Assembly: GCA_947499935.1 (NCBI GenBank)
Contig: CANMQH010000023.1
Span: 1-57,965 of the forward strand
Reading direction: 5' to 3'
DNA length: 57,965 bases
Source of the DNA: an uncultured Algibacter sp.
Lineage (GTDB): Bacteria > Bacteroidota > Bacteroidia > Flavobacteriales > Flavobacteriaceae
Shown here: positions 34,882 through 45,246 of the stretch, in pieces
Numbering within the stretch: the first letter of the stretch is position 1
Layout: each line of letters opens with the position of its first letter
Notes under the pieces: model-generated
What the model was told of the DNA's origin: nothing
Database searches by the model: none
Seen by the model: only the letters and a program-made list of their open reading frames with translations
Translations under genes and position numbers: made by a program

Positions 34882-35996
34882 TTTCGGAAGATTTTTTTGA
34901 CCGTATCCAAATACAACATAAAAAAGGTTTACCTTTTGTGGCCTACAGAAAGCCCAACGAAACGAAAATAAATGGTTTACTTCAATCTACAAAAAAAGTA
35001 TATACTACTGAAGGTTATGTTGAAAGCGGATTTGTTTTTTCACCATTTGATAATTCTCAAAAAACAATTTTAATACCTAAAAAGGTTTCAGAAAGTATAT
35101 ATACATCTGATGGTCTATCGTTCTCCGATAATAGCATCCAATCAAAAACGGAAGATGTTATAGAAAAAGCAAAAATATATCACCTTAACCTAATAAAAAA
35201 AGGTGTTGAGACTATTGAAAATTCAGATTTAAAAAAGGTGGTTTTATCTAGACAAGAGGTTGTTAAACTTAAAGAATTTAATCCAATTACAATTTTTAAA
35301 AGCCTTTTGAGTCATTATAATTCGGCTTTTGTATATTGTTGGTACCATCCAGAAATAGGCTTATGGTTAGGGGCTACACCAGAAACACTTTTAAAGATTG
35401 AGGGGCATCGATTTTCAATTATGGCTTTGGCTGGTACGCAAGATTATAAAGGTAGTTTAGATGTTATTTGGCAAGACAAGGAGCAACAAGAGCAACAATA
35501 TGTTACAGACTTTATATTAGATAATCTAAAACCGTTTGTTAATAGCTGTAAAGTTTCGGACACGCAGACCGTAAAAGCAGGAAATTTGGTGCATTTAAAA
35601 ACCATGATTTCAGCCCAATTAAAGCCCGATACAAACTTAAGAGAAATGCTTTCTGCATTACATCCTACACCAGCCGTTTGCGGTTTGCCAAAATTATTAG
35701 CAAAACAGTTTATATTAGAGAAAGAAGATTATAATCGCGAGTTTTATACAGGCTTTTTAGGAGAATTAAATATTGATACTAAAATAGCGCCTCGTTCTGG
35801 GAAAAGAAATATTGAAAATAGAGCTTATTCTATTAATAAAAACAGCACACAACTTTATGTAAATTTACGCTGTATGCAACTTAAAAAGGAAAACGCTATA
35901 ATTTATGTAGGTGGGGGAATAACAAAAAACTCAAGTCCTGAACGTGAATGGGAAGAAACGGTTTCAAAGTCTTTGGTAATAAAAAAAGTTTTGTAA
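34878..35996 (+). CDS. menF: Isochorismate synthase
   Basis: A 372-residue chorismate-utilising enzyme making isochorismate for menaquinone. Motifs of the chorismate-binding domain are visible: LKKVVLSRQEVVKL, GLWLGATPETLLKIEG, FSIMALAGTQDY, LHPTPAVCGLPK and FYTGFLGELN near the C-terminus. It is translationally coupled to the thioesterase (ATGA) and followed by menD, so the menaquinone role is well supported over siderophore synthesis. Confidence 0.92.
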   Translation: MISEDFFDRIQIQHKKGLPFVAYRKPNETKINGLLQSTKKVYTTEGYVESGFVFSPFDNSQKTILIPKKVSESIYTSDGLSFSDNSIQSKTEDVIEKAKIYHLNLIKKGVETIENSDLKKVVLSRQEVVKLKEFNPITIFKSLLSHYNSAFVYCWYHPEIGLWLGATPETLLKIEGHRFSIMALAGTQDYKGSLDVIWQDKEQQEQQYVTDFILDNLKPFVNSCKVSDTQTVKAGNLVHLKTMISAQLKPDTNLREMLSALHPTPAVCGLPKLLAKQFILEKEDYNREFYTGFLGELNIDTKIAPRSGKRNIENRAYSINKNSTQLYVNLRCMQLKKENAIIYVGGGITKNSSPEREWEETVSKSLVIKKVL

Positions 35997-36044
35997 TAAG
36001 TAATATATCTCTATTTCTTATTTTTACAGGACATTAATTTTTAC

Positions 36045-37811
36045 ATGATTTACTCAAAAATTCCGCTTGCACAAACAGTTGCTCAGCTTTGTAAAGCCAA
36101 AAATATTAAACATATTGTTATTTCTCCTGGTAGCAGAAACGCTCCATTAACAATAAGTTTTACTAATGATTCTTTTTTTAATTGTTATAGTATTGTAGAT
36201 GAGCGATGCGCTGCGTTTTTTGCAATGGGTATAGCACAACAATTGCAGGAACCAACAGCTGTAGTTTGTACTTCTGGTAGCGCACTTTTAAATTATTATC
36301 CTGCCGTAGCTGAGGCCTATTACAGTAATATACCTTTAGTTGTTTTATCTGCAGATAGACCAAAACATTTAGTTGGTATTGGAGATGGACAAACGATAAA
36401 TCAGAACAATGTTTTTGAAAATCATATACTGTATTCGGCAAATTTAAAGTTAGATTTAAAGGATAAAGACAAAGCTACTGATAATGAAGATTTGCCTATT
36501 ATAAAAAATTTAGAAAATAAAGTTGAACGTTTTTTAGGGCTGCAGAAAGATATACAAACTAGTAATGAAGAAGATATAAATACAGCCATTAACATGGCAA
36601 AACTTAAAAAAGGTCCTGTACACATAAATATACCTCTAGACGAGCCTCTATACGAAACGGTTAACCAATTAACAATTGCTCCAAAATTAATAGATATTGA
36701 TGAAAAACTAAAACAAGCGGAATGGCATGAAAATGAATTAGAATCTTTCTTAAAAGTATGGAATGCGGCTTCAAAGAAAATGGTTTTAGTGGGCGTTAAC
36801 TATCCTAACCAAATTGAACAAAAATGGTTAGATGAGTTAGCTAAAGATGATAGTGTTATCGTTTTAACCGAAACGACCTCAAATTTGCATCATCCAAGTT
36901 TTTTATCAAGTATAGATAAATTTATTGCGCCTTTATCTGAGCAAGAGCAAGAACAATTAAAACCTAATATATTGCTTACTTTTGGAGGGTTAGTTGTGTC
37001 TAAGAAAATAAAAATACTTTTACGAGAAAATCAACCAAAGCATCATTGGCATATAGATGAAAAAATAGCGAATAACACTTTTTTTTGTTTAAGTAACCAT
37101 ATAAAAACAACACCAAACCAGTTTTTTGAGCGATTCTTACCAAAAGTTAAACATCAATTTAAAAGTAATTATAAAACATGGTGTACCTCTATAAAACACA
37201 CACGTAAAGAAAAGCATCAAGCCTATATGGATGTGATTCCTTTTTCTGATTTTACGGTGTTTAACAATGTTTTAAACTCTATTCCAGATAATTATGTCTT
37301 GCAAGTTGGAAATAGCTCTACCATTAGGTATACTCAATTATTTGAGATTAACAAGACTCTAGATGTATTTTGTAATAGAGGAACAAGTGGGATAGATGGC
37401 AGTACATCTACCGCTTTAGGCTGCGCTGTTATAAGTAAAAAACCAACGATTTTTATTACAGGAGATTTAAGTTTTTTATATGATAGTAATGCATTATGGA
37501 ATAATTATATTCCCAAAAACTTCAGAATAATTGTTGTAAACAACCAAGGTGGTGGTATTTTCAGGATTTTACCAGGGCATAAAAACACCGAGAATTTTGA
37601 TACCTATTTCGAAACCAACCATAATCATACAGCGGAGCACTTATGTAAAATGTATGGGTTAAGGTATGATGCTGTTTCAGATGAAGAATCTTTACTATCA
37701 ATACTTAAATCGTTTTATTTAGAAGAAAATACCCCAAGACTCCTAGAGATTTTTACACCCAAGCGAATAAATGATGAGGTGCTCTTAAACTATTTTAAAT
37801 TTGTCAAATAA
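36045..37811 (+). CDS. menD: 2-succinyl-5-enolpyruvyl-6-hydroxy-3-cyclohexene-1-carboxylate synthase
   Basis: Thiamine-diphosphate enzyme of 588 residues, the second committed step of menaquinone synthesis. Visible are the N-terminal HIVISPGSRNAPLTISF with DERCAAFFAMGIAQ (cofactor-activating Glu), VCTSGSALLNYYPAVAEAYYSNIPLVVLSADRP, and the C-terminal ThDP motif FITGDLSFLYDSNALWNN...VVNNQGGGIF. It follows menF after 48 bases. Confidence 0.96.
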   Translation: MIYSKIPLAQTVAQLCKAKNIKHIVISPGSRNAPLTISFTNDSFFNCYSIVDERCAAFFAMGIAQQLQEPTAVVCTSGSALLNYYPAVAEAYYSNIPLVVLSADRPKHLVGIGDGQTINQNNVFENHILYSANLKLDLKDKDKATDNEDLPIIKNLENKVERFLGLQKDIQTSNEEDINTAINMAKLKKGPVHINIPLDEPLYETVNQLTIAPKLIDIDEKLKQAEWHENELESFLKVWNAASKKMVLVGVNYPNQIEQKWLDELAKDDSVIVLTETTSNLHHPSFLSSIDKFIAPLSEQEQEQLKPNILLTFGGLVVSKKIKILLRENQPKHHWHIDEKIANNTFFCLSNHIKTTPNQFFERFLPKVKHQFKSNYKTWCTSIKHTRKEKHQAYMDVIPFSDFTVFNNVLNSIPDNYVLQVGNSSTIRYTQLFEINKTLDVFCNRGTSGIDGSTSTALGCAVISKKPTIFITGDLSFLYDSNALWNNYIPKNFRIIVVNNQGGGIFRILPGHKNTENFDTYFETNHNHTAEHLCKMYGLRYDAVSDEESLLSILKSFYLEENTPRLLEIFTPKRINDEVLLNYFKFVK

Positions 37812-37909
37812 ATAATTATCTACAAAGTATTTGAGATATCTAAAAAATAGTTATCTTTAAAAACAGTTATTAATTAAATATTTCATTAACACATTAAAAT
37901 AAAACTATT

Positions 37910-38248
37910 ATGAGTAAAAGAGATGAGCTTATTACAAAGTATGCTGCAGATTTAAAAGATAAATGCGGTGTAAACGCTGATATGGATTTCTTAACCAAAG
38001 TTACCATCGGTTGTGGACCATCAATTTATAATGCAGATTCTTCTACAGTATCTGGTTCTGATCCATCAGAATTAGCAACTGTTAAAAATAACTTTTTAAT
38101 TAAAAAATTAGGATTAAAAGATAGTGAAGATTTAGATAAAGGTATTGATGCTGTTATGGAAAAATACGGGAAATCTAATCGTAATAAGTACAGAGCAGTT
38201 GTTTATTATCTTTTAGCTAAACATTTCAAAAAAGAATCAGCTTACTAA
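37910..38248 (+). CDS. DUF2853 family protein
   Basis: A 112-residue helical cytosolic protein matching DUF2853 by its start (MSKRDELITKYAADLKDKCG) and the GIDAVMEKYGKSNRNKYRAVVYYLLAKHF tail. The role is unknown. It has its own terminator and lies 98 bases after menD. Confidence 0.85.
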   Translation: MSKRDELITKYAADLKDKCGVNADMDFLTKVTIGCGPSIYNADSSTVSGSDPSELATVKNNFLIKKLGLKDSEDLDKGIDAVMEKYGKSNRNKYRAVVYYLLAKHFKKESAY

Positions 38249-38273
38249 AAAAAAGGCTGTTCATATAGATTTT

Positions 38274-38304
38274 AAAGCGTTGCATTATTGTAACGCTTTT
38301 TTTG
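38274..38304 (+). terminator. Terminator after the DUF2853 gene
   Basis: Ten-base stem (AAAGCGTTGC/GTAACGCTTT, one mismatch), a 6-base loop and T7. It lies 26 bases after the stop codon. Confidence 0.75.
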
Positions 38305-38337
38305 TTGACAAAAAACTAATATCATTACCTTTGCGGC

Positions 38338-39168
38338 ATGATACATTTAGGGCAAATAAACACTTTAGAAATACTTCGTGAAACAGACCATGGAGCGTAT
38401 TTGATTGATGATGAAGATAATCAAGTACTACTTCCAAATAGATATGTACCTGAAAGCTTTAAAATTTGGGATAAAATAGATGTTTTTGTTTATTTAGATA
38501 ACGAAGAACGTCCAATTGCTAGTACAGATATGCCTTATATAAAACGTGGTGAGTTTGCATTACTACGTTGTAATCAAGTAACAGATTATGGCGCGTTTTT
38601 AGATTGGGGCTTAGTTAAAGAATTATTCTGCCCATTTAAGGAACAGGCTTTTAGTATGAAATCAGGTGGTTGGTATCTGGTACATTGTTATTTAGACGAA
38701 AAAACAGAGCGTTTAGTTGCGTCTAGTAAAACCAATAGGTTTTTAGACAATACAGAGCTTACCGTAAATGAGTTTGATGAGGTTGATTTAATAGTTTCTC
38801 ATCCGTCAGATATTGGAATGAATGTTATTGTAAATAAAACACATACAGGATTAATTTATAAAGACAGTATTTTTAAAGATTTAAGCATAGGCGATAAACT
38901 GAAAGGCATCGTTAAAAAAATTCGTCCTGGTAATAAATTAGATATAGCTTTAGGTCAAATTGGTTTTAGAAACATAGAACCAAATGCAGAGCTAATTATG
39001 CATGAACTCCATGATAATAGCGGTTTTTTAAATTTAACTGATAAATCTAGTCCAGAAGCCATAAAGAATAAGCTGCAAATGAGTAAAAAGAATTTTAAAA
39101 AGGCAGTAGGAACCCTTTATAAACAGCGACTTATAGAAATAAAACCAGATGGCATTTATTTGATTTAA
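38338..39168 (+). CDS. S1 RNA-binding protein, CvfB-like
   Basis: A 276-residue protein. The N-terminal OB/S1-like modules (INTLEILRETDHGAYLIDDEDNQVLLPNRYVP; GEFALLRCNQVTDYGAFLDWGLVKELFCPF; LSIGDKLKGIVKKIRPGNKLDIALG) precede a C-terminal winged helix (SPEAIKNKLQMSKKNFKKAVGTLYKQRLIEIKPDGIYLI). This matches CvfB/YitL, an RNA-binding regulator in Gram-positives. The flavobacterial role is untested. Confidence 0.88.
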   Translation: MIHLGQINTLEILRETDHGAYLIDDEDNQVLLPNRYVPESFKIWDKIDVFVYLDNEERPIASTDMPYIKRGEFALLRCNQVTDYGAFLDWGLVKELFCPFKEQAFSMKSGGWYLVHCYLDEKTERLVASSKTNRFLDNTELTVNEFDEVDLIVSHPSDIGMNVIVNKTHTGLIYKDSIFKDLSIGDKLKGIVKKIRPGNKLDIALGQIGFRNIEPNAELIMHELHDNSGFLNLTDKSSPEAIKNKLQMSKKNFKKAVGTLYKQRLIEIKPDGIYLI

Positions 39169-39263
39169 TGTAAATTAGATTTTTTTATTTAAAATAAAAA
39201 CATTCGTCTAGACCAAAGTATTGTAATAATTAATTTCAACGCATCAAATTTACTGTTTCAGGT

Positions 39264-40667
39264 ATGATTAATCAAGATACTATTGTAGCATTGGCAACAC
39301 CTTCTGGAGCAGGTGCTATAGCTGTTATTAGATTATCTGGGGATAAAGCTATTAGTTTTGCTGAAAAACAATTTAAATCCGTTACCAATAAATCATTAGC
39401 TAAGCAAAAAACGCACACCATACATTTAGGGCATATAATTGATGGAGAGCGAGCTATTGACGAGGTATTAGTGTCTATTTTTAAAAACCCTAACTCATAT
39501 ACTGGAGAAGATGTAGTAGAAATTTCTTGCCATGGATCTAATTACATACAACAAGAAATTATACAATTATTTTTGCGTAAAGGTTGTAGAATGGCAACAG
39601 CAGGAGAATTTACACTCCGAGCTTTTTTAAATGGAAAGTTAGATTTAAGCCAAGCAGAAGCTGTGGCCGATTTAATTTCTAGTGATAACGAGGCTAGCCA
39701 CCAAGTAGCAATGCAGCAAATGCGTGGCGGGTTTTCTTCAGAAATAGTAAAACTACGAGAAGAATTATTAAATTTTGCATCGCTAATAGAACTAGAATTA
39801 GATTTTGCAGAAGAAGATGTAGAATTTGCAGATAGAAGTCAATTTAAAGATTTAATTAAACGCATTCAATTTGTTTTAAAACGCTTAATAGATTCTTTTG
39901 CTGTAGGTAATGTGATAAAAAATGGTATTCCTATAGCTATTGTTGGTGAACCCAATGTTGGAAAATCTACATTATTAAACGCACTTTTAAATGAAGAACG
40001 TGCCATAGTAAGTGATATTGCAGGAACAACACGAGATACTATTGAAGATGAATTAGTTATAGAGGGTATTGGATTTCGATTTATTGATACCGCTGGAATT
40101 AGAGACACTAAAGATGTTGTAGAGAGTATTGGAATTAAGAAAACTTTTGAGAAAATGGAACAAGCTCAAGTTATTGTTTTATTGTTTTCGGCTAAATCAT
40201 TTAAAACAGAAAGTAAACGTTTAAAAATAGAGATAGAAAAGATTAAAAACCGTTTTCCGTTAAAACCGTTTCTAATTATTGCAAATAAAATAGATGCTTT
40301 AAATACTTCTGAAAAAGAGCACATTATTAATACTCTTAATACCGTCCAAGGTTCTCAATATTTATTGCTTTCTGCAAAAACAAGAGAAGGTGTTGAGGCC
40401 TTAAAAGAAAAATTAATTGGTTACGTAAATACAGGAACACTTAGAAATAATGAAACTATTGTAACCAACACCCGCCATTACGATGCACTCCTAAAAGCTT
40501 TAGAGGAAGTAGATAAAGTAAAGCATGGTTTAGAGTCTGGTATTTCTGGAGATTTGTTAGCCATTGATATTCGTCAAGCCTTGTATTATTTTGGAGAAAT
40601 TACAGGCGAAATAACAAACGATGATTTACTGGGTAATATTTTTGCTAATTTTTGTATTGGGAAGTAA
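39264..40667 (+). CDS. mnmE: tRNA uridine-5-carboxymethylaminomethyl modification GTPase
   Basis: MnmE/TrmE of 467 residues. With MnmG it installs the xm5 group at U34 of tRNA. The N-terminal folate-binding domain starts TIVALATPSGAGAIAVIRLSG. The G domain has GEPNVGKST (near 226), DIAGTTRDTIED, DTAGI and NKID. The C-terminal CIGK motif (C-x-G-K) is intact. A terminator follows. Confidence 0.96.
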   Translation: MINQDTIVALATPSGAGAIAVIRLSGDKAISFAEKQFKSVTNKSLAKQKTHTIHLGHIIDGERAIDEVLVSIFKNPNSYTGEDVVEISCHGSNYIQQEIIQLFLRKGCRMATAGEFTLRAFLNGKLDLSQAEAVADLISSDNEASHQVAMQQMRGGFSSEIVKLREELLNFASLIELELDFAEEDVEFADRSQFKDLIKRIQFVLKRLIDSFAVGNVIKNGIPIAIVGEPNVGKSTLLNALLNEERAIVSDIAGTTRDTIEDELVIEGIGFRFIDTAGIRDTKDVVESIGIKKTFEKMEQAQVIVLLFSAKSFKTESKRLKIEIEKIKNRFPLKPFLIIANKIDALNTSEKEHIINTLNTVQGSQYLLLSAKTREGVEALKEKLIGYVNTGTLRNNETIVTNTRHYDALLKALEEVDKVKHGLESGISGDLLAIDIRQALYYFGEITGEITNDDLLGNIFANFCIGK

Positions 40668-40689
40668 AAAAACTACTTTAAACTTATTA

Positions 40690-40717
40690 TGTCTCTAGTT
40701 TCCTAGAGGCATTTTTT
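40690..40717 (+). terminator. Terminator after mnmE
   Basis: Nine-base stem (TGTCTCTAG/CTAGAGGCA with one G:U pair), a TTTC loop and T6, 23 bases after the mnmE stop codon. Confidence 0.75.
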
Positions 40718-41094
40718 ATGCCTATTAACATTTGTTATACAAACTCCTTTTGTTAAAGATAAAAAGCAGTTTTAGTGGCATCATTTAACTTATTATTGTT
40801 GATTTCTTCTTTTTTGATAATATTATAAATAATGACTTAAGATATCGTTTGGTCTGATTATCAATATCTTTAGTGTAATTAGGTAAACTATTTATAATAT
40901 TAAAATAAAAATAGTGTATATATATGTCATATAAAACCAGAAAACATCACTATCTTTTTCTTAAATTTATATTAAATTCAAGAAAAAATATTGAGTGTAC
41001 AGATAGGTTTTGTGTAAATAAATCTATAATTATAACGAGAAAATGTAATGCTTGATAAAGTATAAAACTAAATTATATATAAGATACATGCATC
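40718..41094. other. AT-rich intergenic region, no gene seen
   Basis: About 380 bases of very AT-rich DNA with many short stops in all frames. I see no coding pattern, clear hairpin or promoter beyond AT-rich boxes. It presumably holds the promoter of the membrane-protein gene that follows. Confidence 0.5.
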
Positions 41095-41814
41095 TTGATT
41101 AAATTAAAATCATTAAATAAAAAAAGTGGGCTGTTGGTAATAGTTTTATTATTAGCTCTAGTCATTAATATATATATTATTAATTTTTACACACTTTTTG
41201 AGAGTAGGCTTTCTAGGTTGTTAACGGTCTTAGTTTTTTTTATAATTTTCTTATATTATAAAGGCTATAAAGAGATATGGGTTTTAATGGCATTGTCCTG
41301 TTTTCTCATATCAAATTTTTTCATGATGGATTACGAGCATCCAATTTGTAATAAATTAACATCTTTAATATCTATTTCGGGATATTGGTTTCTTATATAT
41401 CATGTTATAAAAAAAGTGGAGATAGGGAAGTTTAATTATAGATTGATTATAATTTACATGCTTTTGATTATAATTAATTTTTATGGCTGGTATTTAATTT
41501 TTGATTCAATTTATTATTTGTTGGATGATGATTTTCAGAAGCTTATTATTTTTGCTTACGGTACAACTATAATCACAGCATGTGTTGTGGCAGCAAATTA
41601 TAATTATAAATATGGTCTGGGACGATCTATATATTTTGCTTTTTTTGTATTTGCATTTGCAATATCAGATTTTTGTGCTGTTTTAGCATATTATTTTAAA
41701 TTTGATATGTTGTATAATTTGGATAGGCCAATCTATTTGTTTGCACTATGTTTTATAGTACTTTATGTTTCTACAAAACCAGATACAAACAAAAATTATT
41801 GGATAGAAGAATAA
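41095..41814 (+). CDS. Polytopic membrane protein, YhhN-like
   Basis: A 239-residue hydrophobic protein with seven or eight predicted membrane helices (for example LLVIVLLLALVINIYIINFY and LLTVLVFFIIFLYY). The C-terminal tail is charged and polar. The arrangement resembles YhhN/TMEM86 lysoplasmalogenase-type proteins, but I cannot confirm key residues. The frame opens with a TTG (41095), and no better ATG exists before the first helix. Confidence 0.6.
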   Translation: MIKLKSLNKKSGLLVIVLLLALVINIYIINFYTLFESRLSRLLTVLVFFIIFLYYKGYKEIWVLMALSCFLISNFFMMDYEHPICNKLTSLISISGYWFLIYHVIKKVEIGKFNYRLIIIYMLLIIINFYGWYLIFDSIYYLLDDDFQKLIIFAYGTTIITACVVAANYNYKYGLGRSIYFAFFVFAFAISDFCAVLAYYFKFDMLYNLDRPIYLFALCFIVLYVSTKPDTNKNYWIEE

Positions 41815-41957
41815 TCAAGGTTATGTGTAAAAATAGATTTACTTACAGAACCACCTAATTTAGGGGTAGTAATTAATAGTCTTAAGTTTTATATGATTGG
41901 ATATAAATGCTGAAAATTGATAAATTATCGTATTTTTGATTTCCAATAAAAAGGCAG

Positions 41958-43034
41958 ATGTTAGAGAAATTACAAATAATAAAACAACGGTTTGATGAGG
42001 TTAGCGATTTAATAATCCAACCCGATATTATTTCAGATCAAAAGCGTTATGTAGCATTAAATAGAGAGTATAAAGATTTGCGTATTCTTATGGAAAAACG
42101 CGAGCAATACATAGAACTTACCAATAATTTAGCAGAAGCCGAAGAGATAATTTCTGATGGTAGTGATCCAGAAATGGTAGATATGGCTAAGATGCAATAT
42201 GATGAGGCTAAAGTTGGTATACCAAAATTAGAAGAAGACATAAAAGTGCTTCTAATACCAAAAGATCCTGAAGATTCTAAAAATGCAGTGGTAGAGCTTC
42301 GTGCAGGAACAGGAGGCGATGAGGCAAGTATTTTTGCTGGTGACTTATTTAGGATGTATACTAAATACTGTGAAGGTAGAGGATGGAAAGTAGATACAGT
42401 AGACTTTAGCGAAGGGACCAATGGCGGATTTAAAGAAATTCAGTTTGAAGTTAGTGGAAACGACGTTTATGGCACCCTAAAATTTGAAGCTGGTGTACAC
42501 CGCGTACAGCGAGTACCACAAACAGAAACTCAAGGTCGTGTGCATACAAGTGCTGCAACCGTAATGGTATTTCCAGAAGCCGAAGAATTTGATGTAGAAA
42601 TAAACCCTAAAGATGTACGTATAGATTTTTTCTGTTCATCAGGGCCGGGGGGGCAGTCTGTAAACACAACGTATTCTGCAGTTCGCTTAACACACATCCC
42701 TACAGGTTTAGTAGCGCAGTGTCAAGATCAAAAATCTCAGCATAAAAACAAAGAAAAAGCCTTTAAGGTATTACGTTCTCGTTTGTACGATTTGGAATTA
42801 GCAAAAAAAATGGAAGAAGATGCAGCCTTACGTGGCACTATGGTAACTAGTGGAGATAGAAGTGCGAAAATTAGAACTTATAATTATCCACAAGGTCGTG
42901 TTACAGATCATAGAATAGGTTTAACGCTTTACGATTTATCCAATATAGTAAATGGTGATATCCAGAAAATTATTGATGAATTGCAATTGGCAGAAAATAC
43001 AGAAAAACTTAAAGCTAATAGTGATGTTATATAA
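41958..43034 (+). CDS. prfA: Peptide chain release factor 1
   Basis: RF1 of 358 residues, which reads UAA and UAG. The GGQ catalytic motif is in [20 protein letters not shown] near 230-235. The tripeptide anticodon region is within [23 protein letters not shown], and the N-terminal helical domain is complete. It is separated from pyrF by 87 bases. Confidence 0.96.
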   Translation: MLEKLQIIKQRFDEVSDLIIQPDIISDQKRYVALNREYKDLRILMEKREQYIELTNNLAEAEEIISDGSDPEMVDMAKMQYDEAKVGIPKLEEDIKVLLIPKDPEDSKNAVVELRAGTGGDEASIFAGDLFRMYTKYCEGRGWKVDTVDFSEGTNGGFKEIQFEVSGNDVYGTLKFEAGVHRVQRVPQTETQGRVHTSAATVMVFPEAEEFDVEINPKDVRIDFFCSSGPGGQSVNTTYSAVRLTHIPTGLVAQCQDQKSQHKNKEKAFKVLRSRLYDLELAKKMEEDAALRGTMVTSGDRSAKIRTYNYPQGRVTDHRIGLTLYDLSNIVNGDIQKIIDELQLAENTEKLKANSDVI

Positions 43035-43097
43035 TGTGGCTAATAGCTATATTTATTATTGTAACAACGTTTAGTATAGTATAATTATATAATAAGT

Positions 43098-43112
43098 TCC
43101 TCCTTAGGAGGA
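43098..43112 (+). promoter_or_regulatory. Hairpin over a strong Shine-Dalgarno of pyrF
   Basis: A perfect 6-base stem TCCTCC/GGAGGA with a TTA loop. Its right arm includes TAGGAGG (43105-43111), a near-ideal Shine-Dalgarno 10 bases before the pyrF ATG (43122). Such strong sites are uncommon in Bacteroidota, and the left arm is an anti-SD. The fold would hide the site. Confidence 0.45.
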
Positions 43113-43121
43113 TTAGTAGGA

Positions 43122-43943
43122 ATGACAACAAACCAACTAGTTCAGCAAATCAAGCAAAAAAAAACCTTTTTGTGCATTGGTTTAGACGTAGATTTAGATA
43201 AAATCCCAAAGCACCTTTTAAAAGACGAAGATCCTATTTTCGCATTTAATAAAGCTATAATAGATGCCACGCATCATTTATGCGTTGCTTATAAGCCCAA
43301 TACTGCGTTTTATGAAGCTTATGGAATAAAAGGTTGGAAAGCTTTAGAAAAAACGATAAGCTATCTCAATAAAAACTACCCAGAGATTTTTACTATTGCC
43401 GATGCTAAACGAGGTGATATTGGTAATACAAGCACCATGTATGCTAAAGCTTTTTTTGAAGATTTAGCTTTCGATAGTGTGACTGTAGCGCCATATATGG
43501 GAAAAGATTCTGTTGAACCTTTTTTAGCGTTTCAAGATAAACACACCATACTTTTAGCTTTAACATCTAATTTAGGTGCTTTTGATTTTCAGACAAAAAC
43601 AATAGATGGTCAAGAACTTTATAAGCAGGTATTAGAAACGTCTAGAGCATGGAAAAATTCAGAAAACTTAATGTATGTTGTAGGAGCAACTAAAGCAGAA
43701 TTTTTAGCAGATATTAGGACTATTATTCCTAATAGTTTTTTGTTGGTTCCAGGTGTTGGTGCTCAAGGCGGTAACCTTCAAGAGGTATGTAAATATGGTA
43801 TAAATGATTCTGTAGGATTATTGATTAACTCTTCTCGAGGCATTATTTACGCATCCCAAAATGATGATTTTGCGCAAGCGGCAGCCTTAAAAGCCGAAGC
43901 ACTTCAAAAAGAAATGGCATTAATTTTATCCAATCTATCTTAA
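43122..43943 (+). CDS. pyrF: Orotidine-5'-phosphate decarboxylase
   Basis: A 273-residue OMP decarboxylase of the longer type 2 (PyrF/URA3-like) subfamily; last step of UMP synthesis. Visible are [18 protein letters not shown], the catalytic [22 protein letters not shown] (Asp-Lys-x-x-Asp near 93-97) and the phosphate-binding [11 protein letters not shown]. It lies between prfA and the BtuF-like gene on the same strand. Confidence 0.95.
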   Translation: MTTNQLVQQIKQKKTFLCIGLDVDLDKIPKHLLKDEDPIFAFNKAIIDATHHLCVAYKPNTAFYEAYGIKGWKALEKTISYLNKNYPEIFTIADAKRGDIGNTSTMYAKAFFEDLAFDSVTVAPYMGKDSVEPFLAFQDKHTILLALTSNLGAFDFQTKTIDGQELYKQVLETSRAWKNSENLMYVVGATKAEFLADIRTIIPNSFLLVPGVGAQGGNLQEVCKYGINDSVGLLINSSRGIIYASQNDDFAQAAALKAEALQKEMALILSNLS

Positions 43944-43983
43944 TAATTATTTAGATTAGTGTCTCTTCAAAATAAATTATAGT

Positions 43984-44769
43984 ATGAGAGACCAACTTAA
44001 TAGATTTATTTCTCTAAAAAGTACACCACAACGTATTATATCTTTAGTACCTAGCCAAACAGAATTGTTATGCGATTTGGGTTTAGAGAAATTTATTGTT
44101 GGCGTAACAAAATTTTGTGTGCATCCGCATCATATAAAAACCTCTGTAGCTGTGGTTGGTGGCACCAAAAAAATCCATTTAGAAAAAATAAAAGCATTAC
44201 AACCCGATATCATTCTCTGCAACAAAGAAGAAAATACAAAAGCCATAGTTGAAGCCTGCGAGGAGATTTGTACAGTGCACGTATCCGATATTTACACAAT
44301 CCCAGATAGTTTAGAATTAATCCATCAATACGGACAAATTTTTGATATAAAATATAAAGCATCAGCTATAATAGACAATATTAAAAGTGAAATTACAGAT
44401 TTTAAGAATTTTGTTCAAAATAAGCCTGTTTTAAAAGTCGCTTATTTTATTTGGAAAAACCCGTGGATGGTAGCGGGGAACAACACTTTTATAAACAATT
44501 TACTTAAGTTGAATAATTTTGAGAATGTATATGCCAATATGGAACGCTATCCAGAAATAGTACTTACAGATTCTATAAAAAATAATGAAGTGGATGTGGT
44601 TTTATTATCATCAGAACCGTTTCCATTTAAAGACATTCATAAAAACGAACTACAAATATTTTACCCCAATGCAACTATAGTGTTGGTAGATGGTGAAATG
44701 TTCTCGTGGTATGGTTCTAGACTGGTACAGGCATTTGGATATTTTAAAAAGCGCCGTTTAAGTCTTTAG
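43984..44769 (+). CDS. Helical-backbone metal receptor, BtuF-like
   Basis: A 261-residue ABC-type cobalamin or iron-siderophore binding fold (RIISLVPSQTELLCDLGLEKFIVGVTKFC near 18-46; LQPDIILCNKEENTKAIVEACEE). It has no signal peptide or lipobox, so it looks cytosolic, unlike true periplasmic BtuF. The stand-alone form is common in flavobacteria. The ligand is unknown, with cobinamide/B12 salvage possible. Confidence 0.82.
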   Translation: MRDQLNRFISLKSTPQRIISLVPSQTELLCDLGLEKFIVGVTKFCVHPHHIKTSVAVVGGTKKIHLEKIKALQPDIILCNKEENTKAIVEACEEICTVHVSDIYTIPDSLELIHQYGQIFDIKYKASAIIDNIKSEITDFKNFVQNKPVLKVAYFIWKNPWMVAGNNTFINNLLKLNNFENVYANMERYPEIVLTDSIKNNEVDVVLLSSEPFPFKDIHKNELQIFYPNATIVLVDGEMFSWYGSRLVQAFGYFKKRRLSL

Positions 44770-44890
44770 TATATTCAACTTTACTAACATCTTCAACAAA
44801 ATTTGAAATTTTGTTCTCCAATTTCTTTAAGCTAATTAACTTGCTAATGTTTGGCTTTATTTTGCCAACTCTACAATAATGTGTATTCAT
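44744..44890 (-). CDS. Possible small basic protein
   Basis: A 48-codon frame (MNTHYCRVGKIKPNISKLIS...SKVEYTKDLNGAF) overlapping the last 26 bases of the BtuF-like gene on the opposite strand. The sequence looks amphipathic and plausible but has no recognised family. An in-frame ATG at 44965 would extend it by 25 less convincing residues. Confidence 0.3.
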   Translation of the reverse strand: MNTHYCRVGKIKPNISKLISLKKLENKISNFVEDVSKVEYTKDLNGAF

Positions 44891-44968
44891 AATTCTTACT
44901 TGTTTATACTTTAAATACGTGATTTTGTAGGTATTGGATGTTACAAATGTGTTAAGGAATTGCAAAAA

Positions 44969-45166
44969 TCACACTGAAGTTGTGTAATGATTACCAGATA
45001 GGTACTTTAATCTGTTTAGTTTATTTAGTAACTTAATGGCTCTATATTCGGAAATATCACTTAAAGGAGCATCGGTTTGTCTAAAATTATAGGCTTGTTC
45101 TATCATTTCTTTATACCGCGCTTTAAGTTTAGCTTGGTGCTTTTCTATATTTTGTACCCGATCCAT
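44969..45166 (-). CDS. Small helical protein, resembles Lacal_2735 family
   Basis: A 65-residue charged protein (MDRVQNIEKHQAKLKARYKEMIEQAYNFRQTD...). The KLKARYKEMIEQAYNFRQTDAPLSDISEYRA pattern resembles the Lacal_2735/DUF6435 hairpin (compare the 55-residue protein at 6389-6556) but lacks the MFGLF start. The function is unknown. Confidence 0.6.
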   Translation of the reverse strand: MDRVQNIEKHQAKLKARYKEMIEQAYNFRQTDAPLSDISEYRAIKLLNKLNRLKYLSGNHYTTSV

Positions 45167-45246
45167 TTTTATTGGCTGATTAACAAGTAATTAAAGATAC
45201 ATTATTTTATTGAAAAGAAAAAACTGAGCGTTTGAGTTTTTTGTAC

